Below are positions 25,439 through 36,450 of a DNA stretch of 64,000 nt, one piece after another; position 1 is the first letter of the stretch, and every line of letters begins with the position of its first letter. Source of the stretch: Dyadobacter sp. Leaf189. Its GTDB lineage: Bacteria; Bacteroidota; Bacteroidia; Cytophagales; Spirosomataceae. The notes below the pieces were generated by a model, which saw only the letters and a list, made by a program, of their open reading frames with translations, was not told the origin of the DNA and ran no database searches. The stretch covers positions 588,780 through 652,779 of the forward strand of contig NZ_LMPS01000005.1 of assembly GCF_001424405.1 (NCBI RefSeq). The letters run 5' to 3'. The translations under genes and the position numbers were made by a program.

Positions 25439-27253
25439 TCAATATAAATCCCCTGCCGGCTGGTGACGCATGAGCGCCAGCCGGTACACATCGCGGTAGT
25501 AGCGCATCAGCTCTGTCCAGCAAACGGTATCTACCACCGTTTTCGGCAGGGTAACCCTCGGCACATAATGTTCCCGCTCAAACGTGTCGGCAAAATCCAG
25601 TAACATATTCGCGAGTGTTTCCACTGCTTCATCGTCGGAATGATAGCGGCGGTACAGCATTTTGATCCCGTCTTCGCTCTCAGGCGGTATGACAGTTTGA
25701 ATGTACCTGCCAAAGCCAGACAGATCGCTGGTAATCACCGGTGTACCTTGCAATGCAGCCTCCATCGCGGTATATCCCCAGGGTTCGTACAGCGACGGGA
25801 AAATCCCCAAATGGCAGCCTCTCACAAATTCCTGGTAATCCATTGAAAATACCGAGGTGGCGCGCTCGATGTAATCAGGGTGATAAAATACTTTCACTTT
25901 ATTCTCCTCGCGGTTGTCCAGCTGGTGGGCAGAGAGGAAATTGGAAATTTCGTCAGGCTCGTTGAGCAAGTGTGTAACGACAGGAGGTAAGCCGTCGCGC
26001 CTGAACTGCGCCTTAGCCTCACGCCACGTGACGTGCAGATCTTCGTCGATCAGCGTGTTCAGGTTTGGCAACGCGGCATTTTGCTTGTTGATGACATTGG
26101 AGTACAAGTCAGGGCCAAGCTGCTTACTGATCCTTTTGCATATTTTCTGTAAGTCCTGAAAACGCTGACGCGATTCGAGTATGTCAGGTCTGATGTTTGA
26201 AAAAGGCTGTTTTGAAATAACAAAAAACACAATGGAGATATCGGTATCCTGGCTTGCCAGCATTTCGTTTAGTCTGGCAATTGCCCGTAATGTGATGTCA
26301 AAACCTTTGTTATAAAATTCATATCTGCCTGACGTAAAGAAGTAGAGCGTGTTATCTGTTTTGAATGGGTAACTCGGCGTGATCAGCGCTTTGACAGTGG
26401 AGTCAATTTTCTGTCTGTTTTGGAGATGCAGCTCAAATACCTCGTGGCCACCCTCCGGTTTCCTGTGAATTCCGTTCCTGATAATGTACTCAGGCTTTCT
26501 TGATAAAAACAGCTCGCATTCCCATGCGGTAACTTCGCTGTTTGTAACCAGCACGTGAGCGGATTGTGCTGCGCAGCGTTCCAGTGCTACGCGCGGCAGG
26601 ATCCCGTACTCTCTTGACTTTTGCTGCCAGTCGTAGTACGGCATGTGATGAAAATACGGCTCTTCGTTGGCAGCGAGGTACCTGCCCAGCAATGTAGCAT
26701 GCGCATTGAAAACAGTTGCAATCCTGATTTTTTCGTAGTCGAAGTCGGCGAGGCAGGATGCTGACATCCATTCGTGAAAATGGGCGATCACGTCCTGGTC
26801 CGCGTCGAGCTTTTCTACCAGCTTTTTCAATAGTATCCTGGCTACTTCGCCGAAGCCAAGTACCAGATCGCGCAGTTCGTCAGTTTCGAGAGAAGATATT
26901 TCAAATCGCTGCCAGAAACGTCCTTTAACCTCATTTAAAACATTCCTGCTGACGACCGGATTAATCAGCAGCACTTTGGGACGGGCTTCGTCGAGCAGCC
27001 AGTAACCGTAGTGGACTTCAAACCCAAGCGAGCGCACAAATGCAACTGCTTCCGCCAGGGCAGGCTGGTCGATTTCCTGCAAAGGCCGGAAGTGGCTTTC
27101 GGCCATTTCCGCAAAATACGGTCCGATCAGCATATAACGATCGTCGTAAGTATCGACCATCGTCGGGATTTTCGACTTGATATAGGTGAAAATACCGCCT
27201 GCCTGATTGCAGACTTCCCATGAAATTTCAAACAGAAATGTTTCCGGTCTCAA
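25439..27253 (-). CDS. Glycogen synthase, family GT3 (eukaryote-like type)
   Basis: A 604-residue protein resembling GT3 glycogen synthases, the family known from yeast and animals and also found in Bacteroidota, rather than bacterial GlgA (GT5). The N-terminus EISWEVCNQAGGIFTYIKSK corresponds to the GT3 segment that binds the sugar nucleotide diphosphate, followed by YMLIGPYF. HFHEWM, IATVFNAHATLLGRYL and FFTSGRYEFYNKGFDITLRA match further conserved blocks. GIFPSLYEPWGYTAMEAALQG carries the catalytic Glu pair region, then TPVITSDLSGFGRYI. It elongates alpha-1,4-glucan in the cytoplasm. UDP-glucose is the probable donor by family. It converges with the PP2C regulator gene and shares the neighbourhood with glgX and pgi. 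Confidence 0.92.
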   Translation of the reverse strand: MRPETFLFEISWEVCNQAGGIFTYIKSKIPTMVDTYDDRYMLIGPYFAEMAESHFRPLQEIDQPALAEAVAFVRSLGFEVHYGYWLLDEARPKVLLINPVVSRNVLNEVKGRFWQRFEISSLETDELRDLVLGFGEVARILLKKLVEKLDADQDVIAHFHEWMSASCLADFDYEKIRIATVFNAHATLLGRYLAANEEPYFHHMPYYDWQQKSREYGILPRVALERCAAQSAHVLVTNSEVTAWECELFLSRKPEYIIRNGIHRKPEGGHEVFELHLQNRQKIDSTVKALITPSYPFKTDNTLYFFTSGRYEFYNKGFDITLRAIARLNEMLASQDTDISIVFFVISKQPFSNIRPDILESRQRFQDLQKICKRISKQLGPDLYSNVINKQNAALPNLNTLIDEDLHVTWREAKAQFRRDGLPPVVTHLLNEPDEISNFLSAHQLDNREENKVKVFYHPDYIERATSVFSMDYQEFVRGCHLGIFPSLYEPWGYTAMEAALQGTPVITSDLSGFGRYIQTVIPPESEDGIKMLYRRYHSDDEAVETLANMLLDFADTFEREHYVPRVTLPKTVVDTVCWTELMRYYRDVYRLALMRHQPAGDLY

Positions 27254-27473
27254 AGCTGAAGGAGAGTTTTCGTTGAGGAATCACCTGCCTGCGCAGGATA
27301 ATTCGAATAAAAATAATTACTCAGCAAAGTCAATGCCAGACTGATTGTGCTAACCGGAAAAAATGAGGGGCCAAACCGAAAAAAGTGCCTCTGAGGCGAT
27401 TATCGGCGTGAAATGCACTGTATTTGTTCAAATTCGTGATATATTCGGAATCCTAACCCCTGCCTGTTACACG

Positions 27474-28667
27474 ATGACTACGAGCCCAGCCACCGCACGT
27501 GTGGATTCCATTGACATTTTCAGAGCGCTGACGATGTTCCTGATGATTTTTGTAAACGATTTCTGGACGCTGAAAGGCGTACCGCAATGGATGGAGCACA
27601 GCAAAGGTAGCGAAGATGCCATGGGGCTTTCTGATGTCGTTTTTCCGTGTTTTCTTTTTATAGTCGGCCTCTCCATTCCCTTCGCAATTTCTAACCGCAG
27701 GAAAAAAGGTGACAGTAACGGGATCATCCTGTTTCACATTGCCGAGCGAACCTTCGCATTGTTATTAATGGGCATTTACCTGGTCAACCTGGAAAGTGCT
27801 CTCAGCAGTGCAATGCCGGTGAGCAAGCACGTGTGGAGTATCGCCATGGTGATCGCATTCTTCCTGATCTGGAATGTGTACGGTAAGAATGATGTGCGTA
27901 CTACCAGCTACAAAATACTCGGCTACATTATTCTTGCCGCCCTGGCTGTGGTATACAAAGGAGGCGACCTGGAAAATCCTTCGTGGATGGGCACACACTG
28001 GTACGGGATACTGGGGCTGATCGGCTGGTCGTACCTGATCTGCGCGGTGCTTTATTTTTTGATGAAAGACAATTTGCCGCTGATCGTGGCGGGATGGTTG
28101 TTTCTGGTCTTGTTTAATCTGGCCGCGTTCGCGGGAATGCTGGATTTTCTTGATCCGGTGCGAAAGTACGTCTGGATTGTCGGCAGCGGCTCAATGCCGG
28201 CTTTTGTGATGGCGGGCGTGACTGCTTCTGTTATTTACCGGGGGCTGGGTGCGCGCGGCGGGCTTGGCCAAACTTACATATGGATTCTGATAGCGCTCGG
28301 TATTGCGGCGCTGATTTACGGATTTGGTACGCGTCCATTCTGGGGAATATCCAAGATCCGCGCCACTCCGGCCTGGGTCGGGATTTGCAGCGGCATCAGC
28401 TTTCTTGCTTTTGCATTCATGTTCTGGCTTGTAGACCTGAAAAAGGTCAGGAGCTGGGCCAACATCCTGAAACCAGCCGGAACAGCCACATTGACCTGCT
28501 ACCTGATACCTTATATCTGGTACGCGGTGCTCGCCCTGCTGAGTTTTAGCCTGCCTTTGTTCCTGCGTACAGGGATCGTCGGACTGGTCAAATCGCTATG
28601 CTTTTCACTGCTCGTTATCATCATTACCGGACTGATCAACCGCATCGGGATCAGACTGAAAATATAA
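27474..28667 (+). CDS. Membrane acyltransferase-like protein (HGSNAT/DUF5009 type)
   Basis: A protein of 397 residues from the ATG at 27474 (MTTSPATARVDSIDIFRALT); the frame opens earlier at 27363 but the added 37 residues look non-native. The start VDSIDIFRALTMFLMIFVND and the following SDVVFPCFLFIVGLSIPFAI are typical of the heparan-alpha-glucosaminide N-acetyltransferase-like family of Bacteroidota. About ten hydrophobic helices follow to the C-terminus. The family moves acetyl groups from cytoplasmic acetyl-CoA to sugars across the membrane, but most bacterial members are uncharacterised. Divergent from the glycogen synthase gene and followed by a Tat-exported sugar isomerase-like gene 64 bases later. 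Confidence 0.82.
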   Translation: MTTSPATARVDSIDIFRALTMFLMIFVNDFWTLKGVPQWMEHSKGSEDAMGLSDVVFPCFLFIVGLSIPFAISNRRKKGDSNGIILFHIAERTFALLLMGIYLVNLESALSSAMPVSKHVWSIAMVIAFFLIWNVYGKNDVRTTSYKILGYIILAALAVVYKGGDLENPSWMGTHWYGILGLIGWSYLICAVLYFLMKDNLPLIVAGWLFLVLFNLAAFAGMLDFLDPVRKYVWIVGSGSMPAFVMAGVTASVIYRGLGARGGLGQTYIWILIALGIAALIYGFGTRPFWGISKIRATPAWVGICSGISFLAFAFMFWLVDLKKVRSWANILKPAGTATLTCYLIPYIWYAVLALLSFSLPLFLRTGIVGLVKSLCFSLLVIIITGLINRIGIRLKI

Positions 28668-28731
28668 AGTGGGTGGTAAAACCGCAGTACCTCGTCTTTA
28701 TAGATGTAGAGCTAATCAAAATTTCAGATAA

Positions 28732-29571
28732 ATGAATTCAAGAAGAAGATTTGTACAAAAAGGAATAGCCGGCCTTGTTGCCGGAAGCTTGCTTTCAGTT
28801 ACCCGCGAGAGCCAGGCAGCCAGTGTTCTGGATAGAAAAGAAGATACGTTCAAGCTGGGTATAGCCGGTTTCAGCTTTGTAAACTTCAAGCTGGACGAGG
28901 CGCTGTCTATGATGAAGCGGACTGACGTGCATTATTTGTGTATCAAGGATTTCCATCTTCCTTATAACAGCACAGCCGAGCAGATCACCGCATTTCACGA
29001 GAAGTTGAAAGAGTCGGGTGTGACGGGTTATGCTGTCGGGCCGATTTACACAAAAACTCCGAAGGACATTGACAATGCATTCGACTATGCCAAAAGAGTG
29101 GGTGTGAAGCTGATTATCGGTATTCCTAATCATGAAGACCTGAAATACGTGGAACAAAAAGTGAAGGAGTACGATATCAAATACGCAATCCACAACCACG
29201 GGCCGGAAGATAAGCTGTACCCGAATGCGGCTTCGATTAATAACCTGATCAAGGACCTGGACCCACGCGTTGGTATCTGCTTTGATATGGGGCATAACCG
29301 CCGGGACAACCAGGATTCCATTGCCGACCTTAACAAATACTCCAAACGCATTTTCGACCTGCACCTTAAAAACGTAACTGCTGCTACAAAAGATGGAAAA
29401 GCAGCGGAGCTGGGCCGGGGTGTGATCGATATTCCTGCATTCGTCAAGATGCTGCGCAAGGTGAAATACTCGGGTGTGTGCGCGCTTGAATATGAGAAAG
29501 ATATGAAAGATCCGCTTGCCGGAATAGCCGAGTCCGTCGGGTACTTCAAAGGGGTTTGTGATGCAGTATAA
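28732..29571 (+). CDS. Tat-exported sugar phosphate isomerase/epimerase-like TIM-barrel protein
   Basis: A 279-residue protein. It begins with the twin-arginine signal MNSRRRFVQKGIAGLVAGSL and an Ala-rich cleavage region near residue 30, so it is predicted to be exported folded. The mature part is an AP-endonuclease-2/xylose-isomerase-like barrel. AIHNHGPEDKLYP, ICFDMGHNRRD, RIFDLHLKNV and CALEYEKDM supply the His, Asp, His and Glu expected around the divalent metal. The family includes ketosugar epimerases and isomerases. Exported members are common in Cytophagales next to sugar dehydrogenases. The substrate is unknown. Confidence 0.88.
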   Translation: MNSRRRFVQKGIAGLVAGSLLSVTRESQAASVLDRKEDTFKLGIAGFSFVNFKLDEALSMMKRTDVHYLCIKDFHLPYNSTAEQITAFHEKLKESGVTGYAVGPIYTKTPKDIDNAFDYAKRVGVKLIIGIPNHEDLKYVEQKVKEYDIKYAIHNHGPEDKLYPNAASINNLIKDLDPRVGICFDMGHNRRDNQDSIADLNKYSKRIFDLHLKNVTAATKDGKAAELGRGVIDIPAFVKMLRKVKYSGVCALEYEKDMKDPLAGIAESVGYFKGVCDAV

Positions 29572-29604
29572 TGCGTTTGAATGGTTTTAAGTGTCACAAA
29601 ATCC

Positions 29605-29612
29605 TATTTTTG
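29605..29612 (+). promoter_or_regulatory. Possible -7 box (TAnnTTTG type) upstream of pgi
   Basis: TATTTTTG matches the Bacteroidota -7 consensus TAnnTTTG and lies 41 bases before the pgi start codon. The nearest upstream TTG (29577-29579) is 25 bases away, longer than the usual spacing, so the -33 element is uncertain. Confidence 0.45.
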
Positions 29613-29647
29613 CAGCTCAGAATTGATTTGAATCTTACCTAATCTGA

Positions 29648-31665
<2,018 letters not shown>

Positions 31666-31759
31666 TTAAAAGATGCCCAAATTTAGCCTTGTTTCACCGT
31701 TATTCCAGTTGTTTCAATGCAGCTGTCTGGTAAATTGTTTGTACTGCATTCACTACCTT

Positions 31760-32221
31760 CTACCGGACTTGCTTATAGTAAAACTTAACCGAGTCAGCTG
31801 CTCCACCGAGTTCCGGCAAGTAGTCGGTGGCTTCCAATCTCGTTAGCTCGCCTACTTTTTCGATGATCTTGTATAGGCGTTTTAGCCCACTCCCACGGTA
31901 GGTAATTGAGACAGTCATAGTTTTTACTTTGGAAATGGTGCCGGGAACTCTCGTCCAGATATGCTTGGCATGGAGTGTATCATTTCGAAAGACTCGTTCT
32001 ACCTCGTCATCCACTTCATGGTAGCTTTTAAGCACTTCTGAATAGCCTATCTGTGATCCGCTCAGTGAGCGTGTAGGTGTCTCTATTCTTTCTAAATTCC
32101 ACGTTCCTTTGAGCCTTGTTGAAATGGGTTCACCGCCAATTTTGCCATTATCCCGCTCGCATGCGCAGATTAGTAAAAACATGAAAATCAAAATTCCCGA
32201 GAATGTGGTTGCATTTTTCAT
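31760..32221 (-). CDS. Small lipoprotein A of the C10 protease island
   Basis: A protein of 153 residues from the ATG at 32221 (MKNATTFSGILIFMFLLICA then Cys); the longer frame overlaps the gene upstream. The leader looks like a lipoprotein signal with ICA before Cys. The mature part shares blocks with lipoprotein B: PISTRLKGTWNLERI / ESRLFVNWKLEKV, SGSQIGYSEV / SGTQIGFTEI, VFRNDTL / IFRNDTL, and the near-identical ending LEATDYLPELGG..DSVKFYYKQV. The two are tandem paralogues. G/N-W-x-L followed by beta strands suggests a lipocalin-like barrel. Being encoded behind a C10 protease, it may inhibit or assist that protease; there is no direct evidence. Confidence 0.8.
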   Translation of the reverse strand: MKNATTFSGILIFMFLLICACERDNGKIGGEPISTRLKGTWNLERIETPTRSLSGSQIGYSEVLKSYHEVDDEVERVFRNDTLHAKHIWTRVPGTISKVKTMTVSITYRGSGLKRLYKIIEKVGELTRLEATDYLPELGGAADSVKFYYKQVR

Positions 32222-32247
32222 AGCTTTTGAAGTTTTGCATAACTGTA

Positions 32248-32706
32248 CTACCAAACTTGCTTGTAGTAGAACTTGACCGTGTCAGCATCGCCACCGAGTT
32301 CCGGCAAGTAGTCGGTTGCTTCCAGAGTTGACGGCTGCCCGACTGTGCTATAAAGTTTGTAAAAGCGTTTCAAGCCATAACGGTACGTTATCAATACGGT
32401 TTGTTGCTTTGTTTTCGCAATTGGGGGTGGATCTCTTCTCCAAAAATATGTAGTGAAAAGTGTGTCATTTCTGAAAATTTCTTCGATGTTATAGCCATCT
32501 TTGTTGGTAATGTTCATTATTTCCGTGAATCCAATTTGAGTACCTGACAGAACGCGGGTTGGCATAACTACTTTTTCTAATTTCCAGTTAACGAATAAAC
32601 GAGATTCAAAAGGCACACCCGCATCCCAACCATCGTCACGGTCACAAGCACAGATCAAACAGAGAATCAAAGTGAAACCCACAGAAGTTGTTTTGGAGCT
32701 TTTCAT
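32248..32706 (-). CDS. Small lipoprotein B of the C10 protease island
   Basis: A 152-residue protein with leader MKSSKTTSVGFTLILCLICA then Cys. It starts six bases after the stop of the C10 protease gene and ends 26 bases before lipoprotein A, so the three form one transcript. The mature part is a tandem paralogue of lipoprotein A (shared RNDTL, KRFYKL/KRLYKI and LEATDYLPELGG). C10 proteases of Bacteroides are known to be encoded with small inhibitor proteins, so a cognate-inhibitor role is worth testing, but the sequence itself does not prove it. Confidence 0.82.
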   Translation of the reverse strand: MKSSKTTSVGFTLILCLICACDRDDGWDAGVPFESRLFVNWKLEKVVMPTRVLSGTQIGFTEIMNITNKDGYNIEEIFRNDTLFTTYFWRRDPPPIAKTKQQTVLITYRYGLKRFYKLYSTVGQPSTLEATDYLPELGGDADTVKFYYKQVW

Positions 32707-32712
32707 ATTTAT

Positions 32713-33957
32713 TTAAGGTCTGATTCCAGTTATCACATGCATATTGCCGTTATAATCTTCGCCTTTTGGATTATATTGACCAAAAGCGTAGTAGTCATTC
32801 CAGTCTCCATCCCAACCCCAGTTCATTCTTAAATATGTAAATGACCATTCCTTGCACTGCTTAGTGGAGCAGTCGAATTCACTGTAATCGTTGACTTGAT
32901 ATCCTTCGCAGAGCCAAATGTGATAATTGTCAAAACAGGTTAAGCAGGTTGACCCCCAAAAGATTACAGGATGGTTTGTCTTTAGTTCGGTTTTGATTAG
33001 AGTGACATTATAAGCTTCATTTCCCGACCCTCCGCTAGAAAACCCGAAGCTTTGCAATCCGCTTTTCACATCTCCCGGCCAGGTAAATGTATTGCAGGAT
33101 CCCATATAGTTGTAGCTCGCTTTGGCCTTGTCACCCATAGTTTTCATTAACGAACCAAGGCTATGTTCACCGGCAGTGGAGGCAGTACAAGTAACGTCCG
33201 ACTCTCTTGGGCGAGCCAGGTCGGGGTGGTAAAATTCTTCAAGTTGCGCCATTGCTACCGGGCCACAGCCAGCTCTCCTTCTCCCACATCCATCACAATC
33301 CCCCGCAGTACTGAGTTTGGTAGTAGACAGTGCTCTTTGCCCCCACACTATCGATAGCAACGGCCCGACTATTGTCATCTTGTTCTTGCATTGAAACTGA
33401 CCATATTGATACCATTCAATGCAATTGGTATGCTGAACCCGAAGTTTTCTTGACAAGAACTTCTGCCATTCTTTGGCTATGATATTATCAGGTTCACCTC
33501 CAAGGCGTCTGGCTTCCCTCACTTTCGTCTTGGCCATATCAATCCACAGAGAAACTCCGTTTGGGATATTTCTTACATCTATTTTAGAAGTCTCAGAAAA
33601 TGCAAGGATCGGCATCACACGGAGATCGGCTGCTACAATTACAAAGCCTCGTTTCTTTTGGAAGATGTAAAGGAGGGGAGACCCATTGACAGAATCAGCG
33701 ATCGTAAGCTGGTCTGTAATCACATTGTTGTCGGTCGGCCTGGCCTCAGTGGAATCTGCATTCAACCGATTCATCGAAGTAAGGGAAGAAGAGGCCACCT
33801 GCGTGGCTTCAACAAGGGACAATATATTCGGATCATTTTGAGTCTCAATGGGGGAAGAAGGGGTATTTAATGGTTCTTCTCTTTGGCATTGAAAGAAGAT
33901 GAGCATTGACAAACATAGGAGGAGGGGCCACTTGGCAGGTGATAATTTGTTTCTCAT
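32713..33957 (-). CDS. Peptidase C10 (streptopain-like) lipoprotein 1
   Basis: A 414-residue protein with a lipoprotein leader (LLLCLSMLIFFQ then Cys). After a pro-domain (SVNGSPLLYIFQKKRGFVIVAADLRVMPILAFSE) comes the C10 cysteine-protease domain. The nucleophile is Cys231 in RRAGCGPVAMAQLEEF and the catalytic His is His346 in NYHIWLCEGY. MNWGWDGDWNDYYAFG is the conserved Trp-containing segment near the C-terminus. Cys pairs such as CDGCGRRRAGC and CLTC suggest disulfides. It should be anchored outside the inner membrane, possibly on the surface, and be made as a zymogen. It is 36% or less similar by eye to the second C10 protein, apart from the motifs. Confidence 0.9.
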   Translation of the reverse strand: MRNKLSPAKWPLLLCLSMLIFFQCQREEPLNTPSSPIETQNDPNILSLVEATQVASSSLTSMNRLNADSTEARPTDNNVITDQLTIADSVNGSPLLYIFQKKRGFVIVAADLRVMPILAFSETSKIDVRNIPNGVSLWIDMAKTKVREARRLGGEPDNIIAKEWQKFLSRKLRVQHTNCIEWYQYGQFQCKNKMTIVGPLLSIVWGQRALSTTKLSTAGDCDGCGRRRAGCGPVAMAQLEEFYHPDLARPRESDVTCTASTAGEHSLGSLMKTMGDKAKASYNYMGSCNTFTWPGDVKSGLQSFGFSSGGSGNEAYNVTLIKTELKTNHPVIFWGSTCLTCFDNYHIWLCEGYQVNDYSEFDCSTKQCKEWSFTYLRMNWGWDGDWNDYYAFGQYNPKGEDYNGNMHVITGIRP

Positions 33958-34178
33958 GGTACAAGTATGTGTTAGATTCCATCATCCTATCTGATCCGTT
34001 CGGAAGACTTTGTGATGTGCTACAAAGGTGAGAGAAATTAATCGTATAATCCAATTTGATAATTTTATAATACAACAAATTTTGGGTGAGATGTGCCAAA
34101 CTGAGCTTTGGAGCGACGTATATACTCTAATTTCTTGATAAATGTCAAAAGCTAATTTGGCGGCAGATCGTCTCAAAC

Positions 34179-34253
34179 ACAAAAAAACGCACGGTTGAAA
34201 ACCGCGCGTTTTGCATTTGGATGAAGTATAATCCTTTTGGTTACGGATCAGCC
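34179..34253 (-). terminator. Terminator and SDR stop-codon segment, duplicated copy A
   Basis: A hairpin with arms ACGCACGGTT/AACCGCGCGT at 34186-34210 is followed on the minus strand by a T run. The whole 75-base stretch matches 36451-36525 with 4 mismatches by eye. The other copy spans the real end of the SDR gene, including its stop codon, so this copy is a relic without the SDR gene. It probably still stops transcription coming from the lipoprotein at 34354. Confidence 0.85.
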
Positions 34254-34269
34254 TTATAATTAGAAGTCT

Positions 34270-34344
34270 CTATCGCGAATCCAGATGCGATGTATCAAAA
34301 CAAGTTATACAGGTTTATCCCCAGAAGATTAAAGGACGGTTGTA
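34270..34344 (-). pseudogene. Fossil fragment of a peptidase C10 gene
   Basis: Read on the minus strand from 34344 the frame gives NRPLIFWG, a stop, then TCITCFDTSH. C10 protein 1 has NHPVIFWGSTCLTCFDNYH at its catalytic His. The nucleotide match to 32929-32981 is about three quarters by eye. The fragment carries an internal TAA where the intact gene has Ser, loses similarity right after the His and ends at a TAG, and lacks both ends of the gene. It lies between the lipoprotein stop at 34354 and terminator copy A. The remaining 33958-34178 stretch is AT-rich, with no gene seen; it is presumably the promoter region of C10 protein 1. Confidence 0.75.
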
Positions 34345-34353
34345 AATGCCGGA

Positions 34354-34878
34354 TTATCTAAATTTTGCAGTAGGCTCATAAATGTACCGCAATGAATCCA
34401 GCTCGGGTTTGTAGGTTGCGCTTTTCATAATGTTGCTGAGCTCGATGCTATACGTTTTCATATCACCACCCGGCTCGGCATTTAGGAAAGCCGCAAATCC
34501 GGATGCTTTATTGATACTGTACCAAAACTGGCTCATCTTGTGCTTCCTATCGTACTTATTACCGTATTGAACTGCTTGCAATGAATCTGTCCTGTGCAAC
34601 GCGGTGTTGTAGAATGAAAATATGTAGTATGGTGCTCCTTTGTGATACAGGGGCTCCTCTAAACTGTCTTTCTCAGCAAGAAGATATTGAACTTCCAATA
34701 GCGCCCTCTCCGAGATTTTGGCTGGGGCTTCCCGCTGACCTTTTCTTTTATAATTGACTAGTTTCCAATATCCTGGTTTATCACCATTGGTCGGGCTTCC
34801 ATAGGGTTCCAGATATCTTTGTTTAGGAAAACATCCGGTTGCGAGTAAGGCAATTAAGGTTGCGATGAAGGCTTTCAC
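34354..34878 (-). CDS. Small lipoprotein C of the C10 protease island
   Basis: A 174-residue protein with a clear lipobox: MKAFIATLIALLATG then Cys. The mature part starts with a YWKLVNYKRKG stretch reminiscent of the WxLE segment of lipoproteins A and B, but the rest is not similar by eye. It begins 12 bases after the second C10 protease gene, in the same position relative to a protease as lipoprotein B. That repeated arrangement is the main hint of a shared role. No known domain was recognised. Confidence 0.75.
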   Translation of the reverse strand: MKAFIATLIALLATGCFPKQRYLEPYGSPTNGDKPGYWKLVNYKRKGQREAPAKISERALLEVQYLLAEKDSLEEPLYHKGAPYYIFSFYNTALHRTDSLQAVQYGNKYDRKHKMSQFWYSINKASGFAAFLNAEPGGDMKTYSIELSNIMKSATYKPELDSLRYIYEPTAKFR

Positions 34879-34890
34879 GTTTATATGGGA

Positions 34891-36234
34891 TTATGGTTTA
34901 ACAATGTAAGCTCTCATATTCGAGCTGTTATAAAGGGTGCCGCCACCGACTATGCCGTCGTAAGCAAACCAGATATCATTTTCCAATCCACCCCAACCCC
35001 AGTTCATTTGGTAGTAAATTGAATGATTCTCATAGCAAAAGCCATTTTGATCATTGAAAATGGCATACAAATCTCTAATCCCATCCATAACCCAAATATG
35101 CTGATTAGCTGCACAAGCGGCACAGTTAGAGCCGAATACGATAACTGGTCTGAGGGTTCGAAGTTCGGAGCTTATCATCCCGATGTTGGTGAAGAAATCG
35201 GTATCAAAAGAAGTATATCCACGGTTTGAAAAGAAATTATCAATGTGTCCCGGAATATTCCATGTCTGACAGCCGGAACCCGAAAGTGGAATACCTAGGG
35301 CTGGAACTACGGTATTGTATACTGCATCCAAATCTTTGCCGGTATCGCGCAAAAGATGTGCTAAATCGATATGGTTTGGATTCACAGGAATGCAGTTGTC
35401 TGGCGCGTTTACGGGCATCGCATTAAACATGGATGCCGAGTAAGTATGCCCATTGGTAGTGATTTGCTTTCGATGGTATCTTAATACTTGCGCTACCGCC
35501 ACAGGTCCGCAACCTGTTGGTGCGTTGTCACATTTATAGCTCGTTTTACAGTTCAAGGTTTTAACTCCCGCTGGACAAAATGCGTTATAGCCCTTACCTT
35601 GATTCCACCTTGACAGATTATGAGTCAAATGCGCAATCGTGGAATTCGCCGGAAGGGGATGGGTTACGAACCACTCGCAGCTCGCTTCCGGGGTGTTAAC
35701 AGGTGCCTCTGTGGTTCGGTTGCCGTTTGGGTTTTGTCTGAGCTGTTCCCACAGATTGATAATGTCAACGTGCGCTTCCTTCTGCTTTTGAACACCTTCA
35801 AAGTTTTCCCTGATGATATCAAGCCAGAGCTGGATCCCCGGGTTATCTGTCTTTTCGTTAAAGGTGCCTTTCTCCGAAAAAGCCAGGATGGGCTTCATCC
35901 TTTTATCAGCAGAAAGGAGTGTAAAGCCTTGGTCTTCTCCGTATTCTACGATGTAGAACATCGTCTTGCCTGCATTGTCATTAAACCGCCTTATAGCTTT
36001 TACATACAGCCTTTCATCGGCACTTGTCCGGGCATTATGTTCAATTTTCGTAGCTTTTTCACCAGAGAGCAGACTGATCGCTTCATCCTGGTCGACGAAA
36101 AACTTGTTCTTGTCATTCGTTCTCTCGTTTGAAGGTGGTTCTGATAAATCATTTTGAGAGCATGCACTAAGAAGAAGAATGAATGCAGCTAATGTTAAAA
36201 ATGAGGGCACTGAAAACTTGATTTTCATTATCAT
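34891..36234 (-). CDS. Peptidase C10 (streptopain-like) lipoprotein 2
   Basis: A 447-residue protein with leader MIMKIKFSVPSFLTLAAFIL ending LLSA then Cys; the third residue is an alternative start. The pro-domain (ATKIEHNARTSADERLYVKA, IVEYGEDQGFTLLSADKRMK, PILAFSEKG) matches the Spi-like inhibitory region that folds over the active site. The catalytic Cys is Cys242 in APTGCGPVAVAQVLRYH, the His is His379 in NQHIWVMDGI and the conserved Trp segment is YQMNWGWGGLENDIWFAYDG. Processing to an active protease is expected outside the cytoplasm. The upstream 285 bases hold only the promoter region and terminator copy B. Confidence 0.92.
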   Translation of the reverse strand: MIMKIKFSVPSFLTLAAFILLLSACSQNDLSEPPSNERTNDKNKFFVDQDEAISLLSGEKATKIEHNARTSADERLYVKAIRRFNDNAGKTMFYIVEYGEDQGFTLLSADKRMKPILAFSEKGTFNEKTDNPGIQLWLDIIRENFEGVQKQKEAHVDIINLWEQLRQNPNGNRTTEAPVNTPEASCEWFVTHPLPANSTIAHLTHNLSRWNQGKGYNAFCPAGVKTLNCKTSYKCDNAPTGCGPVAVAQVLRYHRKQITTNGHTYSASMFNAMPVNAPDNCIPVNPNHIDLAHLLRDTGKDLDAVYNTVVPALGIPLSGSGCQTWNIPGHIDNFFSNRGYTSFDTDFFTNIGMISSELRTLRPVIVFGSNCAACAANQHIWVMDGIRDLYAIFNDQNGFCYENHSIYYQMNWGWGGLENDIWFAYDGIVGGGTLYNSSNMRAYIVKP

Positions 36235-36450
36235 AGCATGTTAGATTCCGCCCTCCTGAAGTACTCATTTGTACAGCTTCGTGGCATGAACAAAGTGCGG
36301 TATAATATTCCAAAAATTCAATGAGATATAGTCATAATGCAACTTATTGACATTGTCGATGTGCAGCCGGTAGCTATCGATGTGCAAGTGGCGACTATTG
36401 GTGTAGGAACGTTTAGATGTAATGTATTATCGGGTAAGTTGCTATTACAA

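Noticed and set aside
27363..27473. N-terminal extension of the acyltransferase-like protein
   Set aside because: The first 37 residues are unlike the family, and the ATG at 27474 gives the usual family start just before VDSIDIFRAL.
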